Assembly: GCF_002073975.1 (NCBI RefSeq) | Contig: NZ_CP020385.1 | Span: 62,001-126,000 of the forward strand | Length of the DNA stretch: 64,000 nt | Direction: 5' to 3' | DNA from: Rhodovulum sp. MB263 | GTDB lineage: Bacteria > Pseudomonadota > Alphaproteobacteria > Rhodobacterales > Rhodobacteraceae | Shown: in pieces, positions 50,317 through 58,844 of the stretch | Layout: every line of letters begins with the position of its first letter | How positions within the stretch are numbered: the stretch's first letter is position 1 | Made by a program: the position numbers and the translations under genes | Notes under the pieces: model-generated | The model's input: the letters and a program-made list of their open reading frames with translations, nothing else | Told to the model about the DNA's origin: nothing | Database searches by the model: none

Positions 50317-50727
50317 TCAGCTCTCGCCCGGCAGACCCGCAAGCCGGGGGGCCCGATCCAGGGCATCCTCCCAGGGCGCCCGGTCGGCCCAGCAGATATG
50401 CGCCTCGGGCGCGATCCCCGGATCGCCGTCAAGGCAGCCTGCCGGCACCGCCAGCCCCCCGTCCCCGGTCTCGACCGGCAGCGCCGAGCCGCATGTCCCG
50501 CAAAAGGCCCGCGCATGGCGGGTGCCCTCCAGCCGGAAGGTCCGCACCTGGTCGCGCCCGGCCAGCCAGTCGAGCCGCGCCTGCCCGGCAAACAACGTCG
50601 CCGCGAAGGCCGATCCGCTGTCATGGCGGCAGCGCGCGCAATGGCACAGGAAGAAATGCCCGAAGGTCCCGGTGACGCGGAACCGCACCCGGCCGCAGAG
50701 GCAACCGCCCGTGTGCACCCCGCTCAT
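50317..50727 (-). CDS. GFA-domain zinc protein
   Basis: A 136-residue protein of the glutathione-dependent formaldehyde-activating (GFA/CENP-V) fold. Zinc-binding cysteines: GGCLCGRVRF, CHCARCRHDSG and FCGTCGSALP. Despite the family name, many members have no proven formaldehyde activity. It overlaps the preceding GntR gene by ATGA and is convergent with the aldehyde dehydrogenase gene. Confidence 0.9.
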   Translation of the reverse strand: MSGVHTGGCLCGRVRFRVTGTFGHFFLCHCARCRHDSGSAFAATLFAGQARLDWLAGRDQVRTFRLEGTRHARAFCGTCGSALPVETGDGGLAVPAGCLDGDPGIAPEAHICWADRAPWEDALDRAPRLAGLPGES

Positions 50728-51428
50728 GCCTCGCCCTCCCGCCGCCGGTAAAGCTGGGTCCGCTCTGCCGCGTTTCTCAGATGGCGCGCGGCGGCGGCGG
50801 CGGCGGCCTCCGGATCGCCCTCGGCAATGGCGCGGTAGATCGCCTGATGCTCGGCCTGCACCGCGTCCAGAAGATCCGACAGGTTGGCGCGGGTATTGGC
50901 CCGCGCCCGGCGGATCACGTCACGCGCGCCGAATTCGAGATGCTGGCAGAGCGAGACGAAATGCGGGTTATGGGTGGCCTCGACGATGGCCTGATGGAAG
51001 GCAAAATCCTCCTCGTCGCCCAGCTCGTCGCTGGCGATGGCATATTCCATCCCGATCAGCGCCCGCCGGATCGCCTTCAGATCCGCCGCGTCCCGGTGCA
51101 GCGCGGCCGAGCGCGTCGCCGCCACCTCGACCGCCTCCAGAAGCTCCATCACCTGGGCCAGCGCCTCGGTGCCATCGAGATCGACCCCGGTCATCCGGAA
51201 GGCCCGCGCCTCGCGATTCTCGGTGACGAAGACGCCCGAGCCGGCCCGGGCCTCGACCAGCCCGTCGGATTTCAGATGCGACAGCGCCTCGCGCACCACC
51301 GCGCGCGAGACCGCATATTCGGCCGCCAGCGCGCGTTCGCTGGGCAGCCGCGCGCCCGCGCCGAATTCGCCGCCCGCGATCCGCTGCCCCAGCCGGGCCG
51401 CGATGTCGTCCGGCAGGTCCCTGCCCAT
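50724..51428 (-). CDS. GntR-family transcriptional regulator with FCD domain
   Basis: A 234-residue regulator of the FadR/PdhR type. Winged helix at about residues 5-68 (RLPSERALAAEYAVSRAVVR, SHLKSDGLVEARAG). FCD metal ligands fit EEDFAFHQAIVEATHN and the EHQAIYRAI helix. The ATG at 51428 has GGAGAAGGGA before it and is preferred to 51449. It probably represses both itself (with the GFA gene) and the divergent SDR-SDR-E1-E2 operon through the TGGTC/GACCA sites. Confidence 0.88.
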   Translation of the reverse strand: MGRDLPDDIAARLGQRIAGGEFGAGARLPSERALAAEYAVSRAVVREALSHLKSDGLVEARAGSGVFVTENREARAFRMTGVDLDGTEALAQVMELLEAVEVAATRSAALHRDAADLKAIRRALIGMEYAIASDELGDEEDFAFHQAIVEATHNPHFVSLCQHLEFGARDVIRRARANTRANLSDLLDAVQAEHQAIYRAIAEGDPEAAAAAAARHLRNAAERTQLYRRREGEA

Positions 51429-51562
51429 GCTTGTCCCCTTCTCCGCCATGTCCCGTCCAACCGGTCAGACCGGGGCGGGCAAGCCTAACATCCTTGCCCT
51501 GTGGGATGAAGTCACCCTGCCCGGCCTCCCTTCCCGCAAAAGGACGCAGGAGCCATGTTGAC

Positions 51563-51595
51563 TGGTCCGACCAATTTATGCAACTGTCCCGACCA
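51563..51595. promoter_or_regulatory. Two GntR operator copies in the divergent promoter
   Basis: TGGTCCGACCA (51563-51573) is a perfect palindrome around a central base, and TGTCCCGACCA (51585-51595) is a near copy 22 bases on, two helical turns apart. A TTGACT hexamer overlaps the first. The TGGTC-N-GACCA shape is the usual FadR/PdhR-type operator. Confidence 0.65.
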
Positions 51596-51621
51596 AAGGC
51601 AGCCATCAGGGAGGATCGGCG

Positions 51622-52398
51622 ATGCCCGACCGCCAGAGCACGCCCCGGGCGCGCGCAACCACCTCATTCGATTTCACCGGACGGTCGCTGATCCTGACCG
51701 GCGCCAATGGCGGCATCGGCCGCGAGGTCGCCCGGATCTTCGCCGCGGGCGGCGCACATCTTCTGCTGGCCGACCGCGACCTCGCGCCCCTGGAGGCCTT
51801 CGCCGCGACCCTGCCCGGGACGGGCGCAAGGATCTGCCAGCAGATCGACGCCGCCGATCCCGACGCGGCCCAGGCGCTGATCGACGAGGCCGTGGCCGAA
51901 TTCGGCGGCATCGACCATATCGTGCCATCGGCCGGCATCTACCTGGCCGAACCCTTCGCCGACATGACCGATGCCGCCTGGCGCCGGACGCTCTCGATCA
52001 ATCTCGACGGGGTGTTCTACCTTCTGCGCCGCGCGGTGCCGCATCTGACCGAGGGCTCCTCGATCGTCACGCTCTCGTCGATGGCAGCCTATCGCGGCGC
52101 GCTGACCAATGCGCATTACGCCGCCTCGAAGGGCGCGATGGTGTCGCTGACCCGCAGCCTCGCCCATGAGCTGGGGCCGAAGACCCGCGTGAACGGCATC
52201 GCGCCCGGCATCATCGAGACCCCGATGATCGGCGATTACATGAAGACCCGGGCAGAGGCGACGCTGGCCAACACGCCCCTGAAGCGGCTCGGCCAGCCCG
52301 GGGAAGTGGCCGCCGCCATCGCCTTTCTCTGTTCCGATGCGGCCGGGTTCATCACCGGCGAGACGCTGCAGGTCAATGGCGGCCTGCACATGGCCTGA
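51622..52398 (+). CDS. SDR-family oxidoreductase
   Basis: A 258-residue classical SDR. Nucleotide loop TGANGGIGREVARIF near residue 25, LLADRD after beta-2, and YAASKGAMVSLTRSL as the active-site segment. The usual NNAG is PSAGIYL here, an uncommon but tolerated change. First gene of the operon with a second SDR, E1 and E2, and divergent from the GntR regulator. Confidence 0.87.
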   Translation: MPDRQSTPRARATTSFDFTGRSLILTGANGGIGREVARIFAAGGAHLLLADRDLAPLEAFAATLPGTGARICQQIDAADPDAAQALIDEAVAEFGGIDHIVPSAGIYLAEPFADMTDAAWRRTLSINLDGVFYLLRRAVPHLTEGSSIVTLSSMAAYRGALTNAHYAASKGAMVSLTRSLAHELGPKTRVNGIAPGIIETPMIGDYMKTRAEATLANTPLKRLGQPGEVAAAIAFLCSDAAGFITGETLQVNGGLHMA

Positions 52399-52408
52399 GG
52401 AGAGACCC

Positions 52409-53149
52409 ATGACCGATTTCCAAGGAAAACGGGTGCTTGTCACAGGCGCGGGCCGGGGCCTTGGCGCCGCCATTGCCGAGGGCTTCGCCGAGGCCGGGGC
52501 CGAAACGCTTCTGGCCGATATCGACCCGGCAACGCTTGCCGCAACCGCGGATGCCCTGACCGCCCGCGGGCTGAAGGCCCGCGCGATCCCGCTCGATGTC
52601 ACCGACCGCGCGGCCGTCGAGGCGCTGGCCGCAACGCTTGACGGGCTTGACGTTCTGGTCAGCAATGCGGGCGTCGCGGGCCGCGCCGCCTTCGACGACC
52701 CCGCCCAGGCCGAGGTCTGGGACCGGGTGATCGCGGTCAATCTGGGCGGTGCCTTCAACGTGGCCCGCGCCCTGACCCCGGCCCTGATCGCCCGGCGCGG
52801 CAATGTGGTGCAGCTGTCTTCCGTCGCGGGCTTCGTCGCCGGCGGCTCGACCGCCGGTTACGTGACCTCGAAGGGCGCGATCCGCTCGCTGACCCAGGCC
52901 ATGGCGCGCGATCTGGCCCCGCACGGGGTCCGCGTCAACGCCGTCGCCCCCGGCATCATGGACAGCGAGATGGCCAATGCCCAGCTCGCCCGCCCCGGCG
53001 GTGCCGACTGGTTCCTGAACCGGGCCATGCTGGGCCGGATCGGGACGCAGGCCGAGCTGGTCGCCCCCATCCTCTTCCTCGCCTCGGACCGCGCGAGCTT
53101 CATCACCGGCACCGTGCTGCCCGTCGATGGCGGCTTCCTCGCCGCCTGA
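52409..53149 (+). CDS. SDR-family oxidoreductase
   Basis: A 246-residue classical SDR. TGAGRGLGAAIAEGF, LLADIDPA (Asp favouring NAD), SNAGVAG, and the active-site GYVTSKGAIRSLTQAM following SSVAG. The ATG at 52409 follows GAGGAGAGA. It lies 11 bases after the first SDR and 24 before E1, so the four genes are one unit. Only moderate similarity to the preceding SDR, so probably a different step rather than a recent duplicate. Confidence 0.87.
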   Translation: MTDFQGKRVLVTGAGRGLGAAIAEGFAEAGAETLLADIDPATLAATADALTARGLKARAIPLDVTDRAAVEALAATLDGLDVLVSNAGVAGRAAFDDPAQAEVWDRVIAVNLGGAFNVARALTPALIARRGNVVQLSSVAGFVAGGSTAGYVTSKGAIRSLTQAMARDLAPHGVRVNAVAPGIMDSEMANAQLARPGGADWFLNRAMLGRIGTQAELVAPILFLASDRASFITGTVLPVDGGFLAA

Positions 53150-53172
53150 CCCCAATTTCCCGGAGCCCCCTC

Positions 53173-55365
53173 ATGCCCGATTTCACCGACCTCACCCCGC
53201 TGGCCCCCTGGCGCGAGATCCGCGCGACCGATGCCGACCGCAATGCGCTCGACCCCGAGACCGGGCGCACCATGCTGTCGCAGCTCTGCCTGATCCGCGC
53301 CTTCGAGGAGAAGGTGCTGGACCTCGCCGGACGCGGCCTCGTCCATGGCCCCGCCCATTCCGCCATCGGGCAGGAAGGCGGCGCCGTCGGCTCGGCGCTG
53401 GCGATGCGGCCGACCGATCAGGTCAACGGCTCGCATCGGGCGCATCACCAGTTCCTGGCCAAGGCACTGGCCTATGTCGCCGAGGCGGGGATCGACCCCG
53501 AGGCCGAGTTCGACGGCGAGATCCGCGATCTGTCGAAGAAGACGCTCGCCGAGATCATGGGCCTTGCGCAGGGCTTCTGCCGGGGCCGCGGCGGGTCGAT
53601 GCATCTTCGCTGGGCCGAGGCCGGGAACCTTGGCACCAATGCCATCGTGGGCGGCGGCGTGCCGATGGCCGCGGGCGCGGCCTGGGCGCATCAGCAGGCC
53701 GGGACCGGCGATGTCGTCTACACCTATTTCGGCGATGGCGCGGTCAATATCGGCTCGGTTCTCGAGACCATGAACCTGGCCGCCGCCTGGAAACTGCCGA
53801 TCTGTTTCTTCATCGAAAACAACCGCTATGCCGTCTCGACCCATGTCAGCGAGGCCACCGCCGAGCCGCGGCTCTCGGCGCGGGGCCTCGCCTTCGGCAT
53901 CCCCGCCTTCAAGGTCGACGGGATGGATGCGCTGTCGGTCCTGATCGCCTCGCATGAGGCCAACCGGATCATGCGCGCGGGCGAGGGCCCGGTGGTGATC
54001 GAGGCCGATCTCTACCGCTATTTCCACCAGAACGGCCCCCTGCCCGGCTCGGCCTTCGGCTATCGCGACAAGGCCGAAGAGGCCGAATGGCGCGCCCGCG
54101 ACCCGATCGAGGGGCTGGCCGGGCTGTTGCAGACCCGTCAGATCATCGGCGAGGACGCGGTGGCGGGGCTGCGTGCCCGATGCGAGACGATGATGGAAGA
54201 GATCGCGGGCGAGCTGACCGAGACCGTCGACGGCAAGACCCGGGTCATTCCGGCGCTCTGGCCCGAGGAAAGCTTCCGCGATGCCGGGCTGCGCGGCGAT
54301 CTGAGCGAGATGGACGGCGCCCGCTACGAGGAAGAAGACAGCTTCTCGGGCGCGCTCGATGCCAATGCCAAGTTCATCGACGCGGTGGCCAATGTCATGC
54401 ACCGGCGGATGGACACCGACGAGCGCATCGTCGTGCTGGGCGAGGATGTGCACCGGCTGAAGGGCGGCACCAACGGCGCGACGCGGGGGCTGTCGCAGGA
54501 CTTCCCCGACCGCTGCCTCGGCACTCCCATCGCCGAGAACGCCTTTACCGGGCTGGCCGCCGGCATGGCCGCCGATGGCCGCGTGCGCCCGGTGATCGAA
54601 TTCATGTATCCCGATTTCATGTGGGTCGCGGCCGATCAGGTCTTCAACCAGATCGGCAAGGCCCGGCACATGTTCGGCGGCGACAGCCCGATGCCGCTGG
54701 TGCTGCGCACCAAGGTCGCGATGGGCACGGGCTACGGCTCGCAGCATTCGATGGACCCGGCGGGCATCTTCGCCACCGCCCCGGGCTGGCGCATCGTCGC
54801 GCCCTCGACGCCCTTCGACTATGTCGGGCTGATGAATTCGGCGCTGCGCTGCGACGACCCGGTCTTGGTGATCGAACATGTCGATCTCTACGCCTCGAAA
54901 GGCGCGGGCCCCGTCGACGATCTCGATTACTGCATCCCGCTCGGCAAGGCCAAGGTGGTGCGCCCGGGCGCGCGGCTGACGATCCTGACCTATCTGGCCA
55001 TGGTCGAGAAGACCCGCCAGGTGGTCGAGGATCTGGGCGTCGATGCCGAGATCATCGATCTGCGCAGCCTCGACCGCGCCAGCCTCGACTGGGAGACCAT
55101 CGAGGCCTCGATCCGCAAAACCAACAACGTGCTGATCGTCGAGCAGGGCGCGCGCGGCACCTCCTATGGCGGCATGCTGGCCGACGAACTGCAGCGCCGG
55201 GTCTTCGACTGGCTCGACCAGCCGGTGCAGCGGGTGACGGGCGGCGAGGCCTCGCCCTCGATCTCGAAGGTGCTCGAGGCCGCGGCCTGTGCCCGTCCCG
55301 CCGATATCGCCGAAGCGATCCGGGCGGCGATGGCCGCCCAGGGCCTGCCGCTCGCCGCCGAATGA
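53173..55365 (+). CDS. 2-oxoacid/acetoin-type dehydrogenase E1, fused alpha and beta
   Basis: A 730-residue thiamine-diphosphate dehydrogenase with both E1 subunits in one chain. The alpha part (about 1-370) has the ThDP motif YFGDGAVNIGSVLETMNLAA ending in IENN, and GRGGSMHL. The beta part (about 385-730) has VLGEDVHRLKGGTNGATRGL and PIAENAFTGLAAGMAADG. It oxidatively decarboxylates a 2-oxo acid, or cleaves acetoin, and passes the acyl group to the E2 lipoyl domain. E2 follows 48 bases later. No E3 is present in the window; a shared lipoamide dehydrogenase elsewhere is likely. Substrate unassigned. Confidence 0.88.
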   Translation: MPDFTDLTPLAPWREIRATDADRNALDPETGRTMLSQLCLIRAFEEKVLDLAGRGLVHGPAHSAIGQEGGAVGSALAMRPTDQVNGSHRAHHQFLAKALAYVAEAGIDPEAEFDGEIRDLSKKTLAEIMGLAQGFCRGRGGSMHLRWAEAGNLGTNAIVGGGVPMAAGAAWAHQQAGTGDVVYTYFGDGAVNIGSVLETMNLAAAWKLPICFFIENNRYAVSTHVSEATAEPRLSARGLAFGIPAFKVDGMDALSVLIASHEANRIMRAGEGPVVIEADLYRYFHQNGPLPGSAFGYRDKAEEAEWRARDPIEGLAGLLQTRQIIGEDAVAGLRARCETMMEEIAGELTETVDGKTRVIPALWPEESFRDAGLRGDLSEMDGARYEEEDSFSGALDANAKFIDAVANVMHRRMDTDERIVVLGEDVHRLKGGTNGATRGLSQDFPDRCLGTPIAENAFTGLAAGMAADGRVRPVIEFMYPDFMWVAADQVFNQIGKARHMFGGDSPMPLVLRTKVAMGTGYGSQHSMDPAGIFATAPGWRIVAPSTPFDYVGLMNSALRCDDPVLVIEHVDLYASKGAGPVDDLDYCIPLGKAKVVRPGARLTILTYLAMVEKTRQVVEDLGVDAEIIDLRSLDRASLDWETIEASIRKTNNVLIVEQGARGTSYGGMLADELQRRVFDWLDQPVQRVTGGEASPSISKVLEAAACARPADIAEAIRAAMAAQGLPLAAE

Positions 55366-55413
55366 CCGAGGCCTGAGCGCACAGACCCCGCCCCTACAGA
55401 CAAGGAGACAGAC

Positions 55414-56649
55414 ATGGCCACCGAGCTTACGCTGCCCGCGCTTTCGGCCGGGATGGAAGATGCCGTCATCGCGGCATGGCTGGTCGGCCCCGGCGACCGG
55501 GTCGAGAAGGGCCAGCCGCTGGCCGAGGTCGAGACCGACAAGGCCACGATGGAGCTCGAGGCCGAGGCCCCGGGGCGCGTCGGCCGGCTCGCCGTCGCGG
55601 CGGGCGCCCGGGCCGATGTCGGCCAGGTGATCGCGGTGCTGCTGGCCGAGGGCGAAACCCTGCCGGCACCAGACCCCGAGGCCCCTGCTTCCGCCCCTGC
55701 CCCCGCTCCTGCTTCGGCCCCCGCCGCGACGGCCCCCGCCATGGGTCCGGCGGCGGAGCCCGACCGCCCCCGCGCCTCGCCGCTGGCCCGGCGGCTGGCG
55801 ACGCAGGCCGGGCTGACGCTCGACGGGCTGTCGGGCTCGGGGCCGAAGGGCCGCATCGTCCGGGTCGATATCGAGCGGCTGATTGCCAGCGCGCCAGCCG
55901 AAACCATGGCCGAAACTGCACCGGAACCGGCCGCGACGCCATCCCCGATCCCGCCCGGTCTCGGCCCCTATGAGGCACGGCCCGTCTCGCAGATGCGCCG
56001 CACCATCGCCCGCCGCCTGTCCGAGGCAAAGCAGACGATCCCGCATTTCTACCTCGAGGCCGAGGTCGATCTCGAGGCGCTGATGGCGCTGCGCGCGCAG
56101 GTCAACGAAGGCCGCGAGGGCGCCGCGCGGATCTCGGTCAATGACTTCATCGTCAAGGCCGCGGCCCGTGCGCTCGCCCGCCTGCCCGAGGCCAATGTGA
56201 TCTGGCGCGGCGACGAGATCTGGCAGCTCTCGGATATCGACATCGCGGTCGCGGTCGCCACCGATGGCGGGCTGATGACGCCGATCCTGCGCGGCGCCGA
56301 CCGGATGAGCCTCGGCACGCTCTCGGCCGAGATGAAGGCGCTGGCCGCCCACGCCCGCGCCGGCACGCTGAAGCCCGAGGACTATCAGGGCGGCGGCTTC
56401 TCGGTCTCGAACCTCGGCATGTACGGGGTGCGCAGCTTCTCGGCCATCGTCAACCCGCCGCAAAGCTGCATCCTCGCGGCGGGCGCGGCCGAACGGCGCC
56501 CGGTCGGGCGGGGCGATCAGATCGTGCTGGCCCCGGTGATGAGCCTCACGCTCTCGGTCGATCACCGCTCGGTCGACGGCGCGCTCGGGGCCCAGCTTCT
56601 GGCCGAGATCCGGAAGGGGCTCGAAGAGCCGATGTCGCTTCTGCTCTAG
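55414..56649 (+). CDS. Dihydrolipoamide acyltransferase E2
   Basis: A 411-residue E2. One lipoyl domain at residues 1 to about 80 with the modified Lys at position 43 in VETDKATMELEAE. An Ala/Pro-rich linker leads to the peripheral-subunit-binding domain at about 125-160 (ASPLARRLATQAGLTLDGL). The catalytic domain runs from about 190 to the end, with the active-site His and Asp in DHRSVDGALGAQLL. Start preceded by AAGGAGAC. Partner of the E1 just upstream. Confidence 0.93.
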   Translation: MATELTLPALSAGMEDAVIAAWLVGPGDRVEKGQPLAEVETDKATMELEAEAPGRVGRLAVAAGARADVGQVIAVLLAEGETLPAPDPEAPASAPAPAPASAPAATAPAMGPAAEPDRPRASPLARRLATQAGLTLDGLSGSGPKGRIVRVDIERLIASAPAETMAETAPEPAATPSPIPPGLGPYEARPVSQMRRTIARRLSEAKQTIPHFYLEAEVDLEALMALRAQVNEGREGAARISVNDFIVKAAARALARLPEANVIWRGDEIWQLSDIDIAVAVATDGGLMTPILRGADRMSLGTLSAEMKALAAHARAGTLKPEDYQGGGFSVSNLGMYGVRSFSAIVNPPQSCILAAGAAERRPVGRGDQIVLAPVMSLTLSVDHRSVDGALGAQLLAEIRKGLEEPMSLLL

Positions 56650-56741
56650 GCCCGCCGGTCCGGGCGGCGCGGCCGCGAGGTCCGCCTCCGGGGCCAGAGC
56701 CGCCCTTCACGGGACAGGCACAGGAATGATATGCGGGCGGG

Positions 56742-57548
56742 ATGCAGCGCAACCGATATCACCATCTCAGCTGGCTCGGCGGCATCGAGCTTTTCGAAGC
56801 CGCCTTCAGCACCCAGACCTTTTCCCGCCACGCGCATGAGGGCTTTGCCATCGGCGCGATTTCCGAGGGTGCGGGCGGCTATCTCTGCCGGGGCGAGAAC
56901 ATGGTGCTGCCCGCCGGGTCGCTCTCGCTGATGAACCCCGAAGAGGCCCATACCGGCCACGCGGCGGTGGGACTTGTGCGCTACAACATGCTCTATGCGC
57001 CGGAGGCGGCGGTGCGCTCGGTGCTGGGTCTGCGCAGCCTTCGCGGCTTTGCCGAGATCGCCCCCAGGGATCGCGATTTCGCCCTGACCCGGGCGCTGGC
57101 CCGGCTGGCGCAGGGGCTGAACGATGCCCCGGCAGCCGACAGCAGGCTCGCGACCGAGGAGGCCGTGCATGAGGTTCTGGCGCAGGCCTTTGCCCATTAC
57201 GGCCGCGCCGAGCTGCGCAGGCCCGGCCGGGAGCCCGCCGCCATCCGTGCCATGCTGGACCGGATCGAGGCCGCCGTCGCCGCGGGCGACGATCTCGGCC
57301 TCAGCGATCTGGCCCGGGCGGTCGGGCTGAATCCCTCCTACCTGATCCGCAGCACCCGCCGCGCCACCGGCCTGACCCCGCATGGCCATGTGCTCCGCAT
57401 CCGAGTGGATCACGCCCGGCGCCTGCTGCTCGACGGGGTGTCCGCCGCCGAAGCCGCCGCCGGGGCCGGGTTCTGCGATCAGGCTCATCTGATCCGCCAG
57501 TTCCGCCGTCATTACGGGGTGACGCCCGGCGCCCTGATCCGGCACTGA
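56742..57548 (+). CDS. AraC-family transcriptional regulator
   Basis: A 268-residue regulator with an N-terminal cupin-like sensor (FSRHAHEGFAIGAISEGAGG, PAGSLSLMNPEEAH) and a C-terminal double helix-turn-helix (LSDLARAVGLNPSYLIRSTR and AAAGAGFCDQAHLIRQFRRH). It probably activates the following DUF2000-LysE pair, as AraC regulators next to LysE exporters often do. Effector unknown. Confidence 0.9.
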   Translation: MQRNRYHHLSWLGGIELFEAAFSTQTFSRHAHEGFAIGAISEGAGGYLCRGENMVLPAGSLSLMNPEEAHTGHAAVGLVRYNMLYAPEAAVRSVLGLRSLRGFAEIAPRDRDFALTRALARLAQGLNDAPAADSRLATEEAVHEVLAQAFAHYGRAELRRPGREPAAIRAMLDRIEAAVAAGDDLGLSDLARAVGLNPSYLIRSTRRATGLTPHGHVLRIRVDHARRLLLDGVSAAEAAAGAGFCDQAHLIRQFRRHYGVTPGALIRH

Positions 57549-57615
57549 CAGGTCAATTTCGTCCAAGACGCAGGCGCGTCCCGCATGGCAGGGCAGGCTC
57601 CGAAAGGAACTTGCC

Positions 57616-58017
57616 ATGTCATTGAAACCGGTCATCATTCTCGATGAAACCCTGCCCACCGGACTGAAGGCCAATTTCGCCGCCGTTCTGGGCATGAGCC
57701 TGGGGCGGCTGCGCCCCGATCTGATCGGGGCCGATACGCCCACGCAGGACGGCATCGCACTTGCCGGGATCACCACGGTCGCGCTGCCCGTGCTCGGCGC
57801 CCCGGCAGCCGATCTGCCCGCGCTGTTCGAGGCCGCGTCCGGGCTGCCCTTGCGCCTTGCCTACATGCGCGCGGCCTTCGAGGCCCGGGATTATGCCGAT
57901 TATTCCGCCCGGATCGCCGCAGCCCCCCTGCCGGACCACGCCCCGCAGGCGATCCTGATTGCCGGGCCGCGCAAGGCGGTGGACCGGATCTGCGGCCGCC
58001 TGCCGCTCCTGCGCTGA
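57616..58017 (+). CDS. DUF2000 family protein
   Basis: A 133-residue protein starting MSLKPVIILDETLPTGLKAN, the standard opening of DUF2000. The fold is related to peptidyl-tRNA hydrolase PTH2, but function is not established. Its TGA shares a base with the ATG of the LysE gene (TGATG), a sign of translational coupling. Confidence 0.85.
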   Translation: MSLKPVIILDETLPTGLKANFAAVLGMSLGRLRPDLIGADTPTQDGIALAGITTVALPVLGAPAADLPALFEAASGLPLRLAYMRAAFEARDYADYSARIAAAPLPDHAPQAILIAGPRKAVDRICGRLPLLR

Positions 58018-58613
58018 TGCCGCCGCTCGAGACGCTGCTCGCCATGGCGGGCTTTGCGCTGGCCGCCTCGGCCACGCCGGGGCCGGTCAACATCATCGGG
58101 GCGATGACCGGCGCCCGTTATGGCTCGGGGCGGGCACTGCGCTTCGTCAGTGGCGCGACGGCTAGCTTTCTGGCGCTGTTCCTGGTCTTCGGCACCGGGA
58201 TTCTGGCCGGCACCGGCTGGATCCTGGCCATCGCCCGGCCGATGACGGTCATCGGTTCGGTCTATCTCCTGTGGATGGCCTGGTCCCTGCTGCGCGACGA
58301 GGGCAGGATCCAGGGCGACGAGATCCGACAGGCGCCGGGCTTCTGGTCGGGAACCGTGGTGCAGGGGCTGAACCCGAAGGCCTGGCTGGCATCGGTCTCG
58401 TCGCTGTCGACATTCGTGCTGCCGCTCGAGGATCGCGCAACGGGGCTGGCGGTCTTCGCCCTCCTGTTCGGCGCGATCTGCTGGCTGTCTCTGGCGGCCT
58501 GGGCCTGGGGCGGCGCCCGGATCGGACACAGGCAGATGCGCGCCTTCAACCGCGTCATGGCACTGATCCTCGGCCTGTCGGTGATCTGGATGCTCTGGGC
58601 CAGCCTGGCCTGA
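58017..58613 (+). CDS. LysE-family exporter
   Basis: A 198-residue inner-membrane protein with about six helices, of the LysE/RhtB amino-acid efflux family. The N-terminal loop AASATPGPVNIIGAMTGARYG has the family PGP motif. Helices at about 45-65, 72-88, 120-140 (ATGLAVFALLFGAICWL) and 175-195. Coupled to the DUF2000 gene; the exported solute is not known. Confidence 0.9.
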   Translation: MPPLETLLAMAGFALAASATPGPVNIIGAMTGARYGSGRALRFVSGATASFLALFLVFGTGILAGTGWILAIARPMTVIGSVYLLWMAWSLLRDEGRIQGDEIRQAPGFWSGTVVQGLNPKAWLASVSSLSTFVLPLEDRATGLAVFALLFGAICWLSLAAWAWGGARIGHRQMRAFNRVMALILGLSVIWMLWASLA

Positions 58614-58705
58614 CACTCGGGCATCCAAATCCGCGACGCAGTCGCGACCGCCCCTCTCCGCCTTCACCTGCGGCATCCCGGTCATCCGGCTCTGGCCATA
58701 AGGAG

Positions 58706-58826
58706 ATTTGCAATCCTTGCATTGCGCCGACGCTTTCGCGGGCCTAATTCAGGGGTAGAACCCTCGGAAAGGGCCGCGAATGCGAAGACATGCGAATTTC
58801 CCGGCGCGATTTGCGAAGCTTGCGAA
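58706..58826 (+). promoter_or_regulatory. TGCRAA repeat operators upstream of the PccR-like gene
   Basis: TTTGCAATCCTTGCATT lies at 58707-58723. TGCGAAGACATGCGAA is at 58781-58796, and TTGCGAAGCTTGCGAA at 58811-58826. Several repeats are spaced about 10 or 21 bases apart, on one face of the helix. PccR of Rhodobacter sphaeroides binds paired TTTGCAAA sites, so these are probable autoregulatory sites. Confidence 0.6.
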
Positions 58827-58844
58827 GCGCGGGGCGCGACCGGC

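Noticed and set aside
52858-56565. Minus-strand open frame of about 1,235 codons
   Set aside because: Opposite E1 and E2, with the same antisense-type composition and no motifs.
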